Below, piece by piece: positions 36,383 to 46,200 of a stretch of DNA of 64,000 bases; the first letter of the stretch is position 1, and each line of letters starts with the position of its first letter. Under the pieces are notes generated by a model. The model ran no database searches. It was given only the letters and a program-made list of their open reading frames with translations, and had not been told where the DNA came from. The stretch lies in the NCBI GenBank assembly GCA_964602515.1, contig CAZRRJ010000002.1, forward strand, positions 682,001 through 746,000, in the 5' to 3' direction. A program made the translations under genes and the position numbers. Source of the DNA: Carboxylicivirga sp964602515 (lineage in GTDB: Bacteria; Bacteroidota; Bacteroidia; Bacteroidales; Marinilabiliaceae).

Positions 36383-36473
36383 ATTGTATATCTAAAATAA
36401 TTACTCTCCTTTATAATTTTAATAGTTTAAGTATTGGGTGAGTATTTTACAGAACTGCAAAAATTGATATTTA

Positions 36474-39400
36474 TTATTTAATAACGAGTATTTTTTTAGA
36501 GAATTTTCCAATTTGATTTTCTGATGAACGCACCTCAAAGTGTAAAATATACACTCCCTTTTGTAAAGCTCCTAACGTCCACTCAAATGGTGTAACGCCT
36601 GTTCCTGAGGCAGGTTGAGTTTTCTTAAAACTTTCTATGAGCCTGCCACTAATGCTGTAAATGCTGCCAGTAATATCAAGTAACAGGTTGGGGGCATCAT
36701 GTTCAAAATAGACTTTTACTGTTTGGTTAGATTCTACAGGGTTTGGATAAATATTAACATTGCTGATTTTTAATGTCCCGTCCAGATGAACCTGAAATTT
36801 TAATGTGCTTGTAGATGAATGATTAAGGTTATCCCAGGCTTTAATTTCTAGAGTGTGCTCACCCACCTCTAATTGAGGTAATTGATATTGCAGTGTTCCG
36901 CTTTTGTAACTATTTTTATTGCATTGGTAATAACTATTTAGGTTAACAGGTAAAGAGCGGTCATCATCCAGTGTCAAAGTTATGTCATGACCAATACCAA
37001 TACCACTTATATTAATACCACTTTCGTCATCAAAATGTGCTATTAAGATAGGTTGAGATTTGGTTATATCACCATCTTTAAATGAAGTGCTGTTAAGCCA
37101 TAGTTTTATTTCCGGACCTTCATTGTCTGTAGAAGGTACATCTGAAATGCCTCCAACAAGCACCGTATTATCTGCCCCAAAGGCTTCATTACCGTTATTA
37201 TCGTAGGCGTAATAACTAATTCTGCCTTTATCAATATTTAAGCGTATATCTTTTGGAATCATAAATGAGGATTGAAAATGGCCGTTATTTACATCAACCG
37301 TTCCTTCAAAGAATCTATTTTCATAAAGCTCATACTCATAAGGTATATAGCCGCCATTTCCTCTGGTTTTAATTGTAACAGGCTTATCAAAAACCTTAAT
37401 GTGTAATGTTTGAGGTTTTGTGTTCAGGGGCTCAACCTCACCTTTAATTTTTGCAATGGTTCCTGCATTAAGGGGTGTTCTTAATTTATGATCTTCTTCG
37501 TCGTTTATATGTGTGGTTTTAATCGTATTTTCAGGAAATTGTAATTCTAATGCTGGGTCGCCTAATAATGTAAAACTGAGTTTATTGACTGTGTTTGAAG
37601 TGCTGTTTTTAGTTTGTTTAATAACATCGCCCAAGCGATTCTTTTTGTTTAGATCATTGTGATTAAAGATGTGCTTATAAAAGTTTTTATTAATTTCTGA
37701 ATTATAGTTTGACCACGCTATTCGTGTTGTTGTAAAAAGGCCAACTCCACCACCATTAGGTGAAAGGAGAACCCATTCGCCAGCCGAGATAAGGTGATAT
37801 GAATCGTATCGGCTAAATTCACATGTTGCGGTAACAAAAATGGGGAGCTTATTTTTGTTGTTTAACTGCTTAATTTCATCAATCGTTAATATTTGCTCAT
37901 GGGCTAATGTTTTCTCATTACCATGTCCAGTATAATTAAAGATTAGTGTCCCCTTTTCAATTTGTTCCTTAATTGCCTTGTTCACTTCAGGGTAACGCCC
38001 TCCTGTTGAGGTAATAATCTTTGGATAAGAATCGAGGTATATTTTGTTATGGTCAAATTCAGGCTGATTTTCATATACCATTTGGGAAAGTGCATCAGCA
38101 TCACGGATGTGTATATTATTCTCATTTTCCTGGTTATCATCAGCAACAAAGGTTATGTTGGTTTTCCAGATGCCAGTTTCACTATTATTAAAATAGTTGT
38201 CAATTTTATTCACTATTGTTTGGGCGTGGATAATGTTTGAAACTGGTAGACGGCCAATGCCAATATCCACACCATTGTTTAAAATGTTATCACCTTCATT
38301 ATCATCCAGACAACCAAAAAAATCATCAGATGTATAAGTTTTACTAATATTTAATGAGTTTTCTGATTGATAGGTTAATAAATAATTTGTGTTATCGTCG
38401 CTATATGTTTTATTGTCATATGAACCATCTCCAAAAAGCAAGAGATACTTCAGTTTATCGCTTTTTTGGTATAAGTATTTTGCAAAATCTCGTATTGCAC
38501 TAATATCAGGAGAACCTGATGAAAATTCATTATAGATTTGTTCCGGTTCAACAATAAGGCATTGTAAGCCGGAGTGTTTGTAGTGAATTTCAGCTAATCG
38601 CTCTGCTTCATGTTTAAATAAAGGATGGGAAACAATAAGCATATCTGGTATACTGGCATTGTGTAAGTTTTGATTTTCAACAGAATTTTCAAACTCGGGT
38701 TGAGGTAATGTTGCGTTTGTATTAAATACCACAAATTCCTTTAATGTATCAGTTTGATATGTAAAGCCCTGTTTTGATGCATATGTTTCAATATCAATAC
38801 TTCTAGGTGATGTGTGGTTGCTTATATCCCATAATCTACTTTTACTGTTTAGGCCTTGGAGATAAAACCTGGTACTCAATCCGGTGCCTGTGGTTGTTAT
38901 ATTTCTAAAGCTTAATTGATCATTAAGGATGAGTTTTTCTTTCGCATTGATACAGATAAAATTTAACCAGCCGCTGGATGCAGCATTTGGAGCAACATAT
39001 TGTAATTTGATATTTATAGAATTAGAAGTGCTGGTGAATTGCGTATTGTTTATTCCCTTGTTGGCAAAGTTTCTTGTGTATGTACTAAACTGAACAGGTG
39101 CGATTTTTATATCCTGAATTTCACTACTGTTATTGTTAATATATGTTTTAAAGTAACTTTCTGTATTGGATCGCCCTATTACGCTGGTTAGGATTTTAAC
39201 TGGTTTGTTTGTTTCAAGGTTCTTAAATTCAAATTTATAATCTCTTTTTTGTCCTGGTTCAAAACGAAGTCCATACCATTCAATTCCTGACTTTAACAGG
39301 TTCTGATTTTCAAATTCATGAAACAGGTAACTGTCAAACAGTTCTGTTTCATGTGTAAATGTTGCAGATGTTTGTGTACTTGTTTCTATTCTTTTTCCAA

Positions 39401-40232
39401 CTCCATTATTGTCAGATAAAAAGTAAAAAGCCTCATCTGTATAGTCGTGCAATTGGTGTTCAAACATTTCCCTGTCAGAATTATAAGTCCATTTTATTGG
39501 GCCTTGAGCATAAAAATAGATGGCATTATTATCGTGTAAAACAGCATTTTCTGTTAGGTCGTTTAAACGAGGTGTGCTGTTATTTTTAGGTAACATATTG
39601 CCGCCATTACCAAAGACGTTGACTTTTGAAGGGTTGCTAAAGCCCCAGCTACTTAGCAAGGTGTATGGTATTTTATGGATGCCCGATTTTGCTACTTTTA
39701 TTTTTATCCAGGTACCTTGCTTAAGAATTGAATTACCTGGTACTGTTTTCGTTTTTTTAAGGACATTTTCGTTAAACGGTTCAGGAGTATGAATTTTTAA
39801 GTCAATCGTATTGATTTTACTATAAGTATTTGTTTCTGCATTATGCTTAATGGGTGTGAGCTCTAAATTTAGATAGTGTTTTTTATTAATTGTTACAAGC
39901 TGTTTTCTAATCAGGAGTATCTTCTTATGAGCTAAAGAAGTAAGAAATTTTATTTCGTTATCTTGTTTGATTACAGTAGATTGAGTGTTGTATGATATTT
40001 TAATTGAATCTTTGTTTATAAGATGGTTAAGCGGAATTTGTAATGAATAGAAAGGTAATTGTGACTCTTCATTCCATCCGGATACTTCATTAAACAAAAT
40101 GGGCGATTTGGAATAATCATAAATCTCATCAGCGGAAGCCCATGTAAAATGTAGTTGTTTTTCAATAGTTTGAGCAACCAAGTTTGTAGAAAAACATAGT
40201 AAGAACAGGTATATAGATAATATTTTACACAT
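36474..40232 (-). CDS. porU: Type IX secretion sortase PorU
   Basis: PorU removes the C-terminal signal of T9SS cargo at the cell surface and couples it to anionic lipopolysaccharide. It is a gingipain-fold (C25) protein of 1252 residues with a signal peptide (residues 1-20). The catalytic histidine is H770 (NYTGHGNE) and the cysteine is C804 (VTATCEFSRYD), both in the expected order, with AGEWVLLSPNGGGVGLFTTT after. The last ~85 residues are a type A sorting domain (IYPNPVESNQTVKVYF through KGVYILHF). Length is typical. It is upstream of porV and divergent from gldJ. Confidence 0.95.
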   Translation of the reverse strand: MCKILSIYLFLLCFSTNLVAQTIEKQLHFTWASADEIYDYSKSPILFNEVSGWNEESQLPFYSLQIPLNHLINKDSIKISYNTQSTVIKQDNEIKFLTSLAHKKILLIRKQLVTINKKHYLNLELTPIKHNAETNTYSKINTIDLKIHTPEPFNENVLKKTKTVPGNSILKQGTWIKIKVAKSGIHKIPYTLLSSWGFSNPSKVNVFGNGGNMLPKNNSTPRLNDLTENAVLHDNNAIYFYAQGPIKWTYNSDREMFEHQLHDYTDEAFYFLSDNNGVGKRIETSTQTSATFTHETELFDSYLFHEFENQNLLKSGIEWYGLRFEPGQKRDYKFEFKNLETNKPVKILTSVIGRSNTESYFKTYINNNSSEIQDIKIAPVQFSTYTRNFANKGINNTQFTSTSNSINIKLQYVAPNAASSGWLNFICINAKEKLILNDQLSFRNITTTGTGLSTRFYLQGLNSKSRLWDISNHTSPRSIDIETYASKQGFTYQTDTLKEFVVFNTNATLPQPEFENSVENQNLHNASIPDMLIVSHPLFKHEAERLAEIHYKHSGLQCLIVEPEQIYNEFSSGSPDISAIRDFAKYLYQKSDKLKYLLLFGDGSYDNKTYSDDNTNYLLTYQSENSLNISKTYTSDDFFGCLDDNEGDNILNNGVDIGIGRLPVSNIIHAQTIVNKIDNYFNNSETGIWKTNITFVADDNQENENNIHIRDADALSQMVYENQPEFDHNKIYLDSYPKIITSTGGRYPEVNKAIKEQIEKGTLIFNYTGHGNEKTLAHEQILTIDEIKQLNNKNKLPIFVTATCEFSRYDSYHLISAGEWVLLSPNGGGVGLFTTTRIAWSNYNSEINKNFYKHIFNHNDLNKKNRLGDVIKQTKNSTSNTVNKLSFTLLGDPALELQFPENTIKTTHINDEEDHKLRTPLNAGTIAKIKGEVEPLNTKPQTLHIKVFDKPVTIKTRGNGGYIPYEYELYENRFFEGTVDVNNGHFQSSFMIPKDIRLNIDKGRISYYAYDNNGNEAFGADNTVLVGGISDVPSTDNEGPEIKLWLNSTSFKDGDITKSQPILIAHFDDESGINISGIGIGHDITLTLDDDRSLPVNLNSYYQCNKNSYKSGTLQYQLPQLEVGEHTLEIKAWDNLNHSSTSTLKFQVHLDGTLKISNVNIYPNPVESNQTVKVYFEHDAPNLLLDITGSIYSISGRLIESFKKTQPASGTGVTPFEWTLGALQKGVYILHFEVRSSENQIGKFSKKILVIK

Positions 40233-40562
40233 TATTTTTTTATATATTGTGCTGCTGTAAAGTTTAGAAACAGTTGATAAATGACTTATTTAGTGCCAAT
40301 TTATACTATTAAGGTTATGGCTTTGTTTGGTAAAAAACACAAAAATAGTATTTTCAGCACAAGAAATTTCTAACTTTAACGTTTTAATAACTGAAAAATT
40401 GCGCGTTGGATTATACTCAGTACCTAAAAAAAAAGACCGAAAAGGGAGCTTAGATATAACCTTTTTTTATTTTTGCAGTATAATGTAATCAGTTGAATTT
40501 TTCTGAAATGCAACTAATGAGTTTGCAAATAATTGATAATTAGAATACAATATCAGAGTACT
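40233..40562. promoter_or_regulatory. Divergent porU / gldJ control region
   Basis: A 330-bp gap with both genes starting outward. A TATTTTTG box at 40468-40475 (plus, toward gldJ, 87 bp upstream) and another read on the minus strand at 40340-40347 (toward porU, 108 bp upstream) match the -7 consensus TAnnTTTG. Neither has a good TTG element at the standard spacing, so both are tentative. Confidence 0.35.
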
Positions 40563-42059
40563 ATGAGATTAAATACCGCAGTTATATTGACTGTATTGGC
40601 TTTTAGCTTAGTAGGCTTATCGTCATGTAGTAAGAGTGGAAGAAACAAATCTGTTTCTTCAGCTACGGGTTGGGAGTATAACAATCCTGATTTTGGTGGG
40701 TTTGAGTATAAATCTGGTTACGAGCAAGAGTTAGGACCTGGTCTTATTTTCATCGAAGGCGGTACCTTTATTATGGGGCGTGTTGAGCAAGATGTTCTGT
40801 ATGAGTGGAATAATGCACCACGTAGAATTACTGTTCCGTCGTTTTATATGGACGAAAGTGAAGTAAGAAATATTGATTATTTAGAATATCTATTCTGGAC
40901 ACAACGTGTTTTTGTGGATTATCCAGAAGTGTATCGTAAAGCATTACCTGACACCTTAGTTTGGCGGCGTCCATTGTCTTACAATGAGCCTATGGTAGAA
41001 AATTACCTGCGTCACCCTGCTTATTCAGAGTACCCTGTTGTGGGTGTAAGTCATATGCAGGCACAGGATTTTTGTAAATGGCGTACAGATCGTGTAAACG
41101 AAATGATTTTAGTGCAGGAGGGCATTCTTGAGTTTGATGTAAATCAGGTTGGAGAGAATAACTTTAATACAGAAGCATACCTTTATGGTCAGTACGAAGG
41201 TATACAGGGTAAAAACCCAATGGAAGATATGAACCCTAACAACGATACACGTCGTGTGCGTTGGGACGATGGTTTATTGTTACCGCGTTACCGACTTCCA
41301 ACAGAAGCCGAATGGGAGTATGCAGCTCTTGGATTAATTGGAAACTCTTATGATGAACGTATGACAAACCGTCGTATTTATCCATGGGACGGGCATATTG
41401 TACGTAATTCAAATAAAAAATATCGGGGCAGAATGATGGCTAACTTTGTTCGTGGAACAGGTGATATGATGGGTATGGCCGGAAATCTGAATGATGGTGG
41501 TGATATTACTGTTGATGTAAAATCGTATTATCCTAATGATTATGGCTTATACTGTATGGCCGGTAATGTAAATGAGTGGGTAGCAGATGTATATCGTCCG
41601 CTTTCATTTGAAGATATGGATGAATTTAGTCCTTATCGTGGTAATGTATTCCAGCAGAAAGTATTGGATGAAGAAGGTTATATTGTTGAAAAAGATAGTC
41701 TTGGTCGTATTCGTTACCGTAATGAAGAAGATAAAGATATCTTAAATCGTAAAAACTACCGTACTTCTGATAATAGAAACTTTGCTGATGGAGATGCAAC
41801 TTCAAATATTGTAACGGGTACCGGATGGAATGATACCGATGCAAGTACTAGTTCAATGTATTCAGGTTCTCCTAATAGTAGTCTTGGTAGTTTGGTTTCA
41901 GATCGCTCAAGAGTATATAAAGGTGGTGGTTGGAGAGACCGTGCCTATTGGTTAGCTCCTGGAGCACGTCGTTATCTGGATGAAAGAGAAAGTCGTGATG
42001 ACCTTGGTTTCCGTTGTGCAATGACACGTGTTGGAAGCCCTGTTAGTGGGAAGAAATAA
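40563..42059 (+). CDS. gldJ: Gliding/T9SS lipoprotein GldJ
   Basis: GldJ is an outer-membrane lipoprotein needed for gliding and for T9SS function in Flavobacterium. It belongs to the formylglycine-generating-enzyme (sulfatase-modifying factor) fold but is structural. Starting at ATG 40563 the 498-residue product has a lipobox ending at C22 (LVGLSSC); the ORF extension from 40533 would put ten residues before it. Family blocks are FIEGGTFIMGRVEQDV, SFYMDESEVRN, VVGVSHMQAQDFCKWRTDRV, RLPTEAEWEYAA, CMAGNVNEWVADV and GGGWRDRAYWLAPGARRYL. The paralogue GldK is close in sequence; the DPN/WNN-rich start and gene context favour GldJ. It is divergent from porU. Confidence 0.88.
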   Translation: MRLNTAVILTVLAFSLVGLSSCSKSGRNKSVSSATGWEYNNPDFGGFEYKSGYEQELGPGLIFIEGGTFIMGRVEQDVLYEWNNAPRRITVPSFYMDESEVRNIDYLEYLFWTQRVFVDYPEVYRKALPDTLVWRRPLSYNEPMVENYLRHPAYSEYPVVGVSHMQAQDFCKWRTDRVNEMILVQEGILEFDVNQVGENNFNTEAYLYGQYEGIQGKNPMEDMNPNNDTRRVRWDDGLLLPRYRLPTEAEWEYAALGLIGNSYDERMTNRRIYPWDGHIVRNSNKKYRGRMMANFVRGTGDMMGMAGNLNDGGDITVDVKSYYPNDYGLYCMAGNVNEWVADVYRPLSFEDMDEFSPYRGNVFQQKVLDEEGYIVEKDSLGRIRYRNEEDKDILNRKNYRTSDNRNFADGDATSNIVTGTGWNDTDASTSSMYSGSPNSSLGSLVSDRSRVYKGGGWRDRAYWLAPGARRYLDERESRDDLGFRCAMTRVGSPVSGKK

Positions 42060-42080
42060 TTTTGTTTATAGATTAAATAT

Positions 42081-42116
42081 AAAGAGGCTGACTTTTAAAG
42101 TTTGCCTCTTTTTTTA
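42081..42116 (+). terminator. Rho-independent terminator of gldJ
   Basis: AAAGAGGC (42081-42088) pairs with GCCTCTTT (42104-42111), loop of 15, followed by T. It lies 21 bp after the gldJ stop and 33 bp before murF. Confidence 0.8.
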
Positions 42117-42149
42117 TTTTTGTTGTTCAGAATAATATTCACACTTATA

Positions 42150-43460
42150 ATGAAAACGATGAATCAGATTGAAACGATACATAAAGCCTTTTTGTTGTGT
42201 AACGGTGTTGCTACAGACAGTAGGAATTATTCAAAAGAAGCTATGTTTTTTGCCTTAAAAGGCGAGCGTTTTAATGGGAATAAGTATGTGAAGGAAGTAT
42301 TGGCAGGAGGTGCATCTTTTGCTGTTGCAGATGATGTCACGCTTAAGGATACAAAGGATGTATTTGTTGTAAGTGATGTTCTGAAAACACTGCAGGAATT
42401 AGCTTTATACCACAGGCGCTACTTAGGATTACCTATAATTGCTATAACAGGCACAAATGGTAAGACAACAACCAAAGAGTTAGTGAGCGAAGTGTTGTCT
42501 AAGAAGTACAAGGTAAAGGCTACATCGGGTAATTTTAACAACCATATAGGAGTGCCTTTAACTCTTCTTTCTATGGATAAAGATGTGGAATTAGGAGTTG
42601 TTGAAATGGGGGCAAACCATGTTGGAGAGATTGGTTTTTTATGTGGGATAGCTGAGCCTAACTACGGGCTGATTACAAACGTAGGAAAAGCGCATTTGGA
42701 AGGTTTTGGTTCCTTCGAAGGTGTTAAAACTGCAAAAGGAGAACTGTATTCATATTTGAAGAAGGTGGATGGAAAAGTCTTTATTAATTCAGATAATGAA
42801 CATTTAATGAAAATGGCCAAAGGGCTAGGTACTCTTGTGCAATATGGTATTTCCTCCGGTGAGTTAAAAGGAAAAGTTATGCATAATAACCCATGTATTG
42901 CTATTCAGTGGATAAAAGACGGGTATGGCTGTAATAATTTGCAAACAAACCTGATAGGTGAATATAATCTGGAGAACATTCTTTCGGCCATTTGTATCGG
43001 AATTGAGTTTGGTGTTTTGCCGGATGATGTAAATAAGGCATTGGAGGAATATCAACCAACCAATAACCGGTCTCAGTTTATTAAATCGGGGGCTAACCGA
43101 ATAATTATGGATGCCTATAATGCTAACCCTTCAAGCATGCAGGTTGCTTTAGAAAATTTCTCAAAAGTTGAAGGAAGTAATAAGGTTGTTATTCTTGGTG
43201 GTATGAAGGAGTTGGGTGATGATTCGTTTTTGGAGCATCAGAAGTTGATTAACACACTTAGTCGGATGAAATTTCAAATGGCCTTATTGGTAGGAGATGA
43301 GTTTAAGGGCTTAATGCCAAAAAAAGATATGATGACCGAATGTTATGCAAATAGTGAAGAAGTTATTGAGCACTTAAAATCTAACCCCTTAAGTAATGCT
43401 TATATTCTTATTAAAGGATCAAGGAGTAATCAATTAGAGCAATTACTGGAGTTTTTATAA
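42150..43460 (+). CDS. murF: UDP-N-acetylmuramoyl-tripeptide--D-alanyl-D-alanine ligase
   Basis: Adds D-Ala-D-Ala to UDP-MurNAc-tripeptide, the last cytosolic step of peptidoglycan precursor synthesis. The product is 436 residues from ATG 42150; a longer in-frame start at 42102 lies inside the gldJ terminator and was not used. Visible are the N-terminal uridine-binding domain (VATDSRNYSKEAMFFALKGE), the P-loop ITGTNGKTTTKE, GVVEMGANHVGEIG, NVGKAHLEGFGS and the C-terminal-domain block DAYNANPSSMQVAL. Length is normal. It ends 2 bp from the convergent glycosyltransferase gene. Confidence 0.95.
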   Translation: MKTMNQIETIHKAFLLCNGVATDSRNYSKEAMFFALKGERFNGNKYVKEVLAGGASFAVADDVTLKDTKDVFVVSDVLKTLQELALYHRRYLGLPIIAITGTNGKTTTKELVSEVLSKKYKVKATSGNFNNHIGVPLTLLSMDKDVELGVVEMGANHVGEIGFLCGIAEPNYGLITNVGKAHLEGFGSFEGVKTAKGELYSYLKKVDGKVFINSDNEHLMKMAKGLGTLVQYGISSGELKGKVMHNNPCIAIQWIKDGYGCNNLQTNLIGEYNLENILSAICIGIEFGVLPDDVNKALEEYQPTNNRSQFIKSGANRIIMDAYNANPSSMQVALENFSKVEGSNKVVILGGMKELGDDSFLEHQKLINTLSRMKFQMALLVGDEFKGLMPKKDMMTECYANSEEVIEHLKSNPLSNAYILIKGSRSNQLEQLLEFL

Positions 43461-43462
43461 TC

Positions 43463-44500
43463 TTAATCGTTGAGGTGAAAATGTTTTAGTTCGCTAAATT
43501 TCCTAAGGCGCTTGATATAAAATTTCCAGATAATACTTTGCGGGTATATTTCCTTATGCCTTGTGTGGGTTCTTTTACTGGCTAATATCTTACGTTTCTT
43601 TAGTGTTTCAGGCATTGCCCTGTAAAAGCTAAAATGAGCTTTTAGTACAGCTGCAAAGTGGCTGAATTCACCTTTAGCAAAAAAATGAACTCCTGCAACT
43701 CCATCCAGAATCATTCTGACCAAAAGAATTGGAAGTAATCTTGTTGGTTCCAGATTTTTTACCATCATAATGAGGTTGTTTCTGAAGTTAAGATAGGTCT
43801 TTTTTGCATTATGTTGACTTAAGGTTGCCCCGCCAATATGTAAAACTTCTGATTGTGGAATAACCATTATATGATACCCTACATTCTTTATACGCCAGCA
43901 TAAATCAATTTCCTCCATATGGGCAAAAAAGCTTTCGTCAAGGCCTCCAGTTGAATTGTATAATTCAGATCGAATCATTAACGCAGCACCACTAGCCCAA
44001 AAAACAGGTAGCGGATCTTGATATTGTCCTTTATCCTCTTCAATATAATTTAAGATTCTCCCACGACAAAACGGATAGCCAAACAGATCGATAAAACCTC
44101 CTGAGGCACCTGCATACTCAAATTTGTGAGGTTCGTTATATGCTCTTATTTTTGGCATACATGCACCTATGTTTTTATTGGCCTCCATTGTAGCAATGAG
44201 AGGTGTAAGCCAGTTGGGTTCGGGTGAAATGTCGCTGTTTAGCAGCACAAAATAATCCGCTTCTACCTGTTTGAGTGCGTGGTTGTAACCTCCGGCAAAA
44301 CCATGGTTTTGTTCAAATTTTATCAGGCGTATTTCAGGGTATTTGTTCTCAATAAATTCAACACTCCCATCTGAGGAAGCATTATCGGCTATAATAACTT
44401 CAACATTTTCATTTTGTGAATTCTTAATAACCACCGGCAAAAATTTTTCTAATAATTTCTGTCCATTCCAGTTAAGTATTACAACGGCTGTTTTTGGCAT
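43463..44500 (-). CDS. Family 2 glycosyltransferase
   Basis: 345 residues with a GT-A fold. TAVVILNWNGQKLLEKFLP opens the nucleotide-binding half; DNASSDGSVEF, NHGFAGGYNHAL and LLNSDISPEP carry the D-x-D-like metal site, and FAHMEEIDLCWRIKNVGYHI is the acceptor-side ED motif. This pattern is common in rhamnosyltransferase-like enzymes that build polysaccharide or lipopolysaccharide. The C-terminal ~90 residues are hydrophobic and basic and may touch the membrane. It is the last gene of a tight operon with the lipid A acyltransferase (1 bp gap), which suggests work on envelope glycolipids. The sugar is not predictable from sequence. Confidence 0.9.
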   Translation of the reverse strand: MPKTAVVILNWNGQKLLEKFLPVVIKNSQNENVEVIIADNASSDGSVEFIENKYPEIRLIKFEQNHGFAGGYNHALKQVEADYFVLLNSDISPEPNWLTPLIATMEANKNIGACMPKIRAYNEPHKFEYAGASGGFIDLFGYPFCRGRILNYIEEDKGQYQDPLPVFWASGAALMIRSELYNSTGGLDESFFAHMEEIDLCWRIKNVGYHIMVIPQSEVLHIGGATLSQHNAKKTYLNFRNNLIMMVKNLEPTRLLPILLVRMILDGVAGVHFFAKGEFSHFAAVLKAHFSFYRAMPETLKKRKILASKRTHTRHKEIYPQSIIWKFYIKRLRKFSELKHFHLND

Positions 44501-44501
44501 G

Positions 44502-45404
44502 TCACGCAGGGTCAGTATTATTCGTTTGTAAAGTGCGTTCTTCAGAGTATTTCCAGCGTTTATGTGACCAAAGCCAGTTTTCCGGTGTTGTATTTATTAT
44601 TTCCTCAAGGTAGCGTACATGCAACTCTGTAATCTCATATTGAGCAGTTTTAGTTGGATCCTCAACCAATGGTATAACATCAACCTGGTAATAACCTCGT
44701 TTTAACCTGGTCATTTTTATAAAGACAACAGAGGCTTTTATGGATTTAGCAATTTTTTCGGGACCCAGTAATACAGCAGTATGTTGATTTAAAAAATTTG
44801 TCCAGTATTGTATTTCCGGTTTTCCCGGTGATTGATCTGCGATAAGGCCAATTAAAAACCGACGTCCTTGTTTTCGTAGCTTTATTATCTCGCGAAAAGT
44901 ATTAGCCATTGTAAAATTTAAGCTTCCCCATTTGCCCCGGAGTTTAAGCATATATTGGTCAAATTGTTTATTCTTTAATGGTCGGTAGGTAGCACAGGCA
45001 GTTCCTTTAATATGTAAATTTAAAGAAGGTACCCATTCCCAACATGCATAATGCCCCATTACACCAACAATATCTTTTCCTTCGTCCATAAGTTTGTCAA
45101 GGTATTCTACATTGTTGCAAACGACACGTTTTCGCATCTGTTTCTCACTAATTGTTTGAACTTTTATAGTCTCAATTAGCGTATCACAAAAATTACGGTA
45201 GAACTTAAGTCGTATTTCTCTCAGTTCTTCACTTGATTTATCTGGAAAACTATACCGTAAATTTTCATTAATCACAGCTCTTCGATAACCAATTAGTCGA
45301 ATGAAGTGATACATTAAATCCGAATAGAAATAAAGAATAAAAAATGGTTGCAAGCTAAACAACCACAAAAATCCAAGTGCAATATAGTTGCCAATTTTTA
45401 GCAT
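44502..45404 (-). CDS. Lipid A late acyltransferase (LpxL/HtrB family)
   Basis: Transfers an acyl chain onto lipid A or a related membrane acceptor at the inner membrane. The 300-residue protein begins with a hydrophobic anchor (residues ~5-28), then the conserved catalytic pair of the HX4E motif, H118-Y-A-C-W-E123 (MGHYACWEW). It continues to FLIGLIADQSPGK, a family-typical block, and a C-terminal W-x-W-x-H-x-R-W segment (NWLWSHKRWKYSEE). Length is typical. It sits between suhB-like and glycosyltransferase genes with gaps of 2 and 1 bp. Chain length and position on the lipid are not visible. Confidence 0.92.
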   Translation of the reverse strand: MLKIGNYIALGFLWLFSLQPFFILYFYSDLMYHFIRLIGYRRAVINENLRYSFPDKSSEELREIRLKFYRNFCDTLIETIKVQTISEKQMRKRVVCNNVEYLDKLMDEGKDIVGVMGHYACWEWVPSLNLHIKGTACATYRPLKNKQFDQYMLKLRGKWGSLNFTMANTFREIIKLRKQGRRFLIGLIADQSPGKPEIQYWTNFLNQHTAVLLGPEKIAKSIKASVVFIKMTRLKRGYYQVDVIPLVEDPTKTAQYEITELHVRYLEEIINTTPENWLWSHKRWKYSEERTLQTNNTDPA

Positions 45405-45406
45405 GA

Positions 45407-46195
45407 TTAATTCATAATTTGTTGAACAACACGTTTAAATTCATCATGAGTACTACCATTAGTGGCAATAATTTCTTCTCCAAATATATAGTTTCTTCCT
45501 CCTGAAAAATCACAAATTTTTCCACCGGCTTGTTGAATAAGGAAGGTACCGGCCGCTACATCCCAGGGTTTTAAGTTATACTCATAAAAAGAGTCGAACC
45601 GTCCACATGCTACGTAAGCCAGATCTGTTGCTGCAGATCCTAAGCGCCTTAAACCACGGGAGTGTTCCATAAAGTATCGGATAGATTGCATAAAAGCATC
45701 CAGACGGTCGTAATTTGAATAGGGAAATCCAGTTGCTATTAGGCTATTTTTAACTGATGTTGTAGTTGAAACTTTAATTACTTCACCATTAAGGTATGCA
45801 GGAGAGTTTTTCCATGCATAAAAACATTCATTTAATCCAATTTCATATACAACACCAAGAACTATTTCTTTATCTTTTTGCAAGGCAATACTTATAGCAT
45901 AAGGCGTTAAGCCATGTATAAAGTTTGTGGTGCCGTCAATAGGATCAATAATCCAGTTATATACCTCTCCGGCAAGTGAATTTGTACCTTCTTCAGCTAT
46001 AAAGCCAGCTTCAGGTATTACTAATTGAAGTGCCTCTATAATTCTTTTTTCTGCTGCTTTATCCAGTTGAGTAACAAAATCATTATTTCCTTTTGTCTCA
46101 ATTGAAATACCAGTTAAGTTGCGTTCATTCTTGATAAACAGACCAGTTTCTTTGGCAATAGAGCAAACATTGGTACAGATATTTTGATAATTCAT
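45407..46195 (-). CDS. suhB: Inositol monophosphatase family protein
   Basis: A Mg-dependent phosphatase of the IMPase family; substrates are inositol phosphate or related sugar phosphates. The 262-residue length is typical. Metal ligands are visible as E68/E69 (FIAEEGTN), D84 and D87 (IDPIDGTTNFIHG) and the C-terminal aspartate in PWDVAAGTFLIQQAGG. The gene lies 5 bp after mtaB and 2 bp before the acyltransferase. E. coli SuhB also has a ribosome-assembly role, which sequence cannot test here, so the precise physiological function is uncertain. Confidence 0.9.
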   Translation of the reverse strand: MNYQNICTNVCSIAKETGLFIKNERNLTGISIETKGNNDFVTQLDKAAEKRIIEALQLVIPEAGFIAEEGTNSLAGEVYNWIIDPIDGTTNFIHGLTPYAISIALQKDKEIVLGVVYEIGLNECFYAWKNSPAYLNGEVIKVSTTTSVKNSLIATGFPYSNYDRLDAFMQSIRYFMEHSRGLRRLGSAATDLAYVACGRFDSFYEYNLKPWDVAAGTFLIQQAGGKICDFSGGRNYIFGEEIIATNGSTHDEFKRVVQQIMN

Positions 46196-46200
46196 GATTC

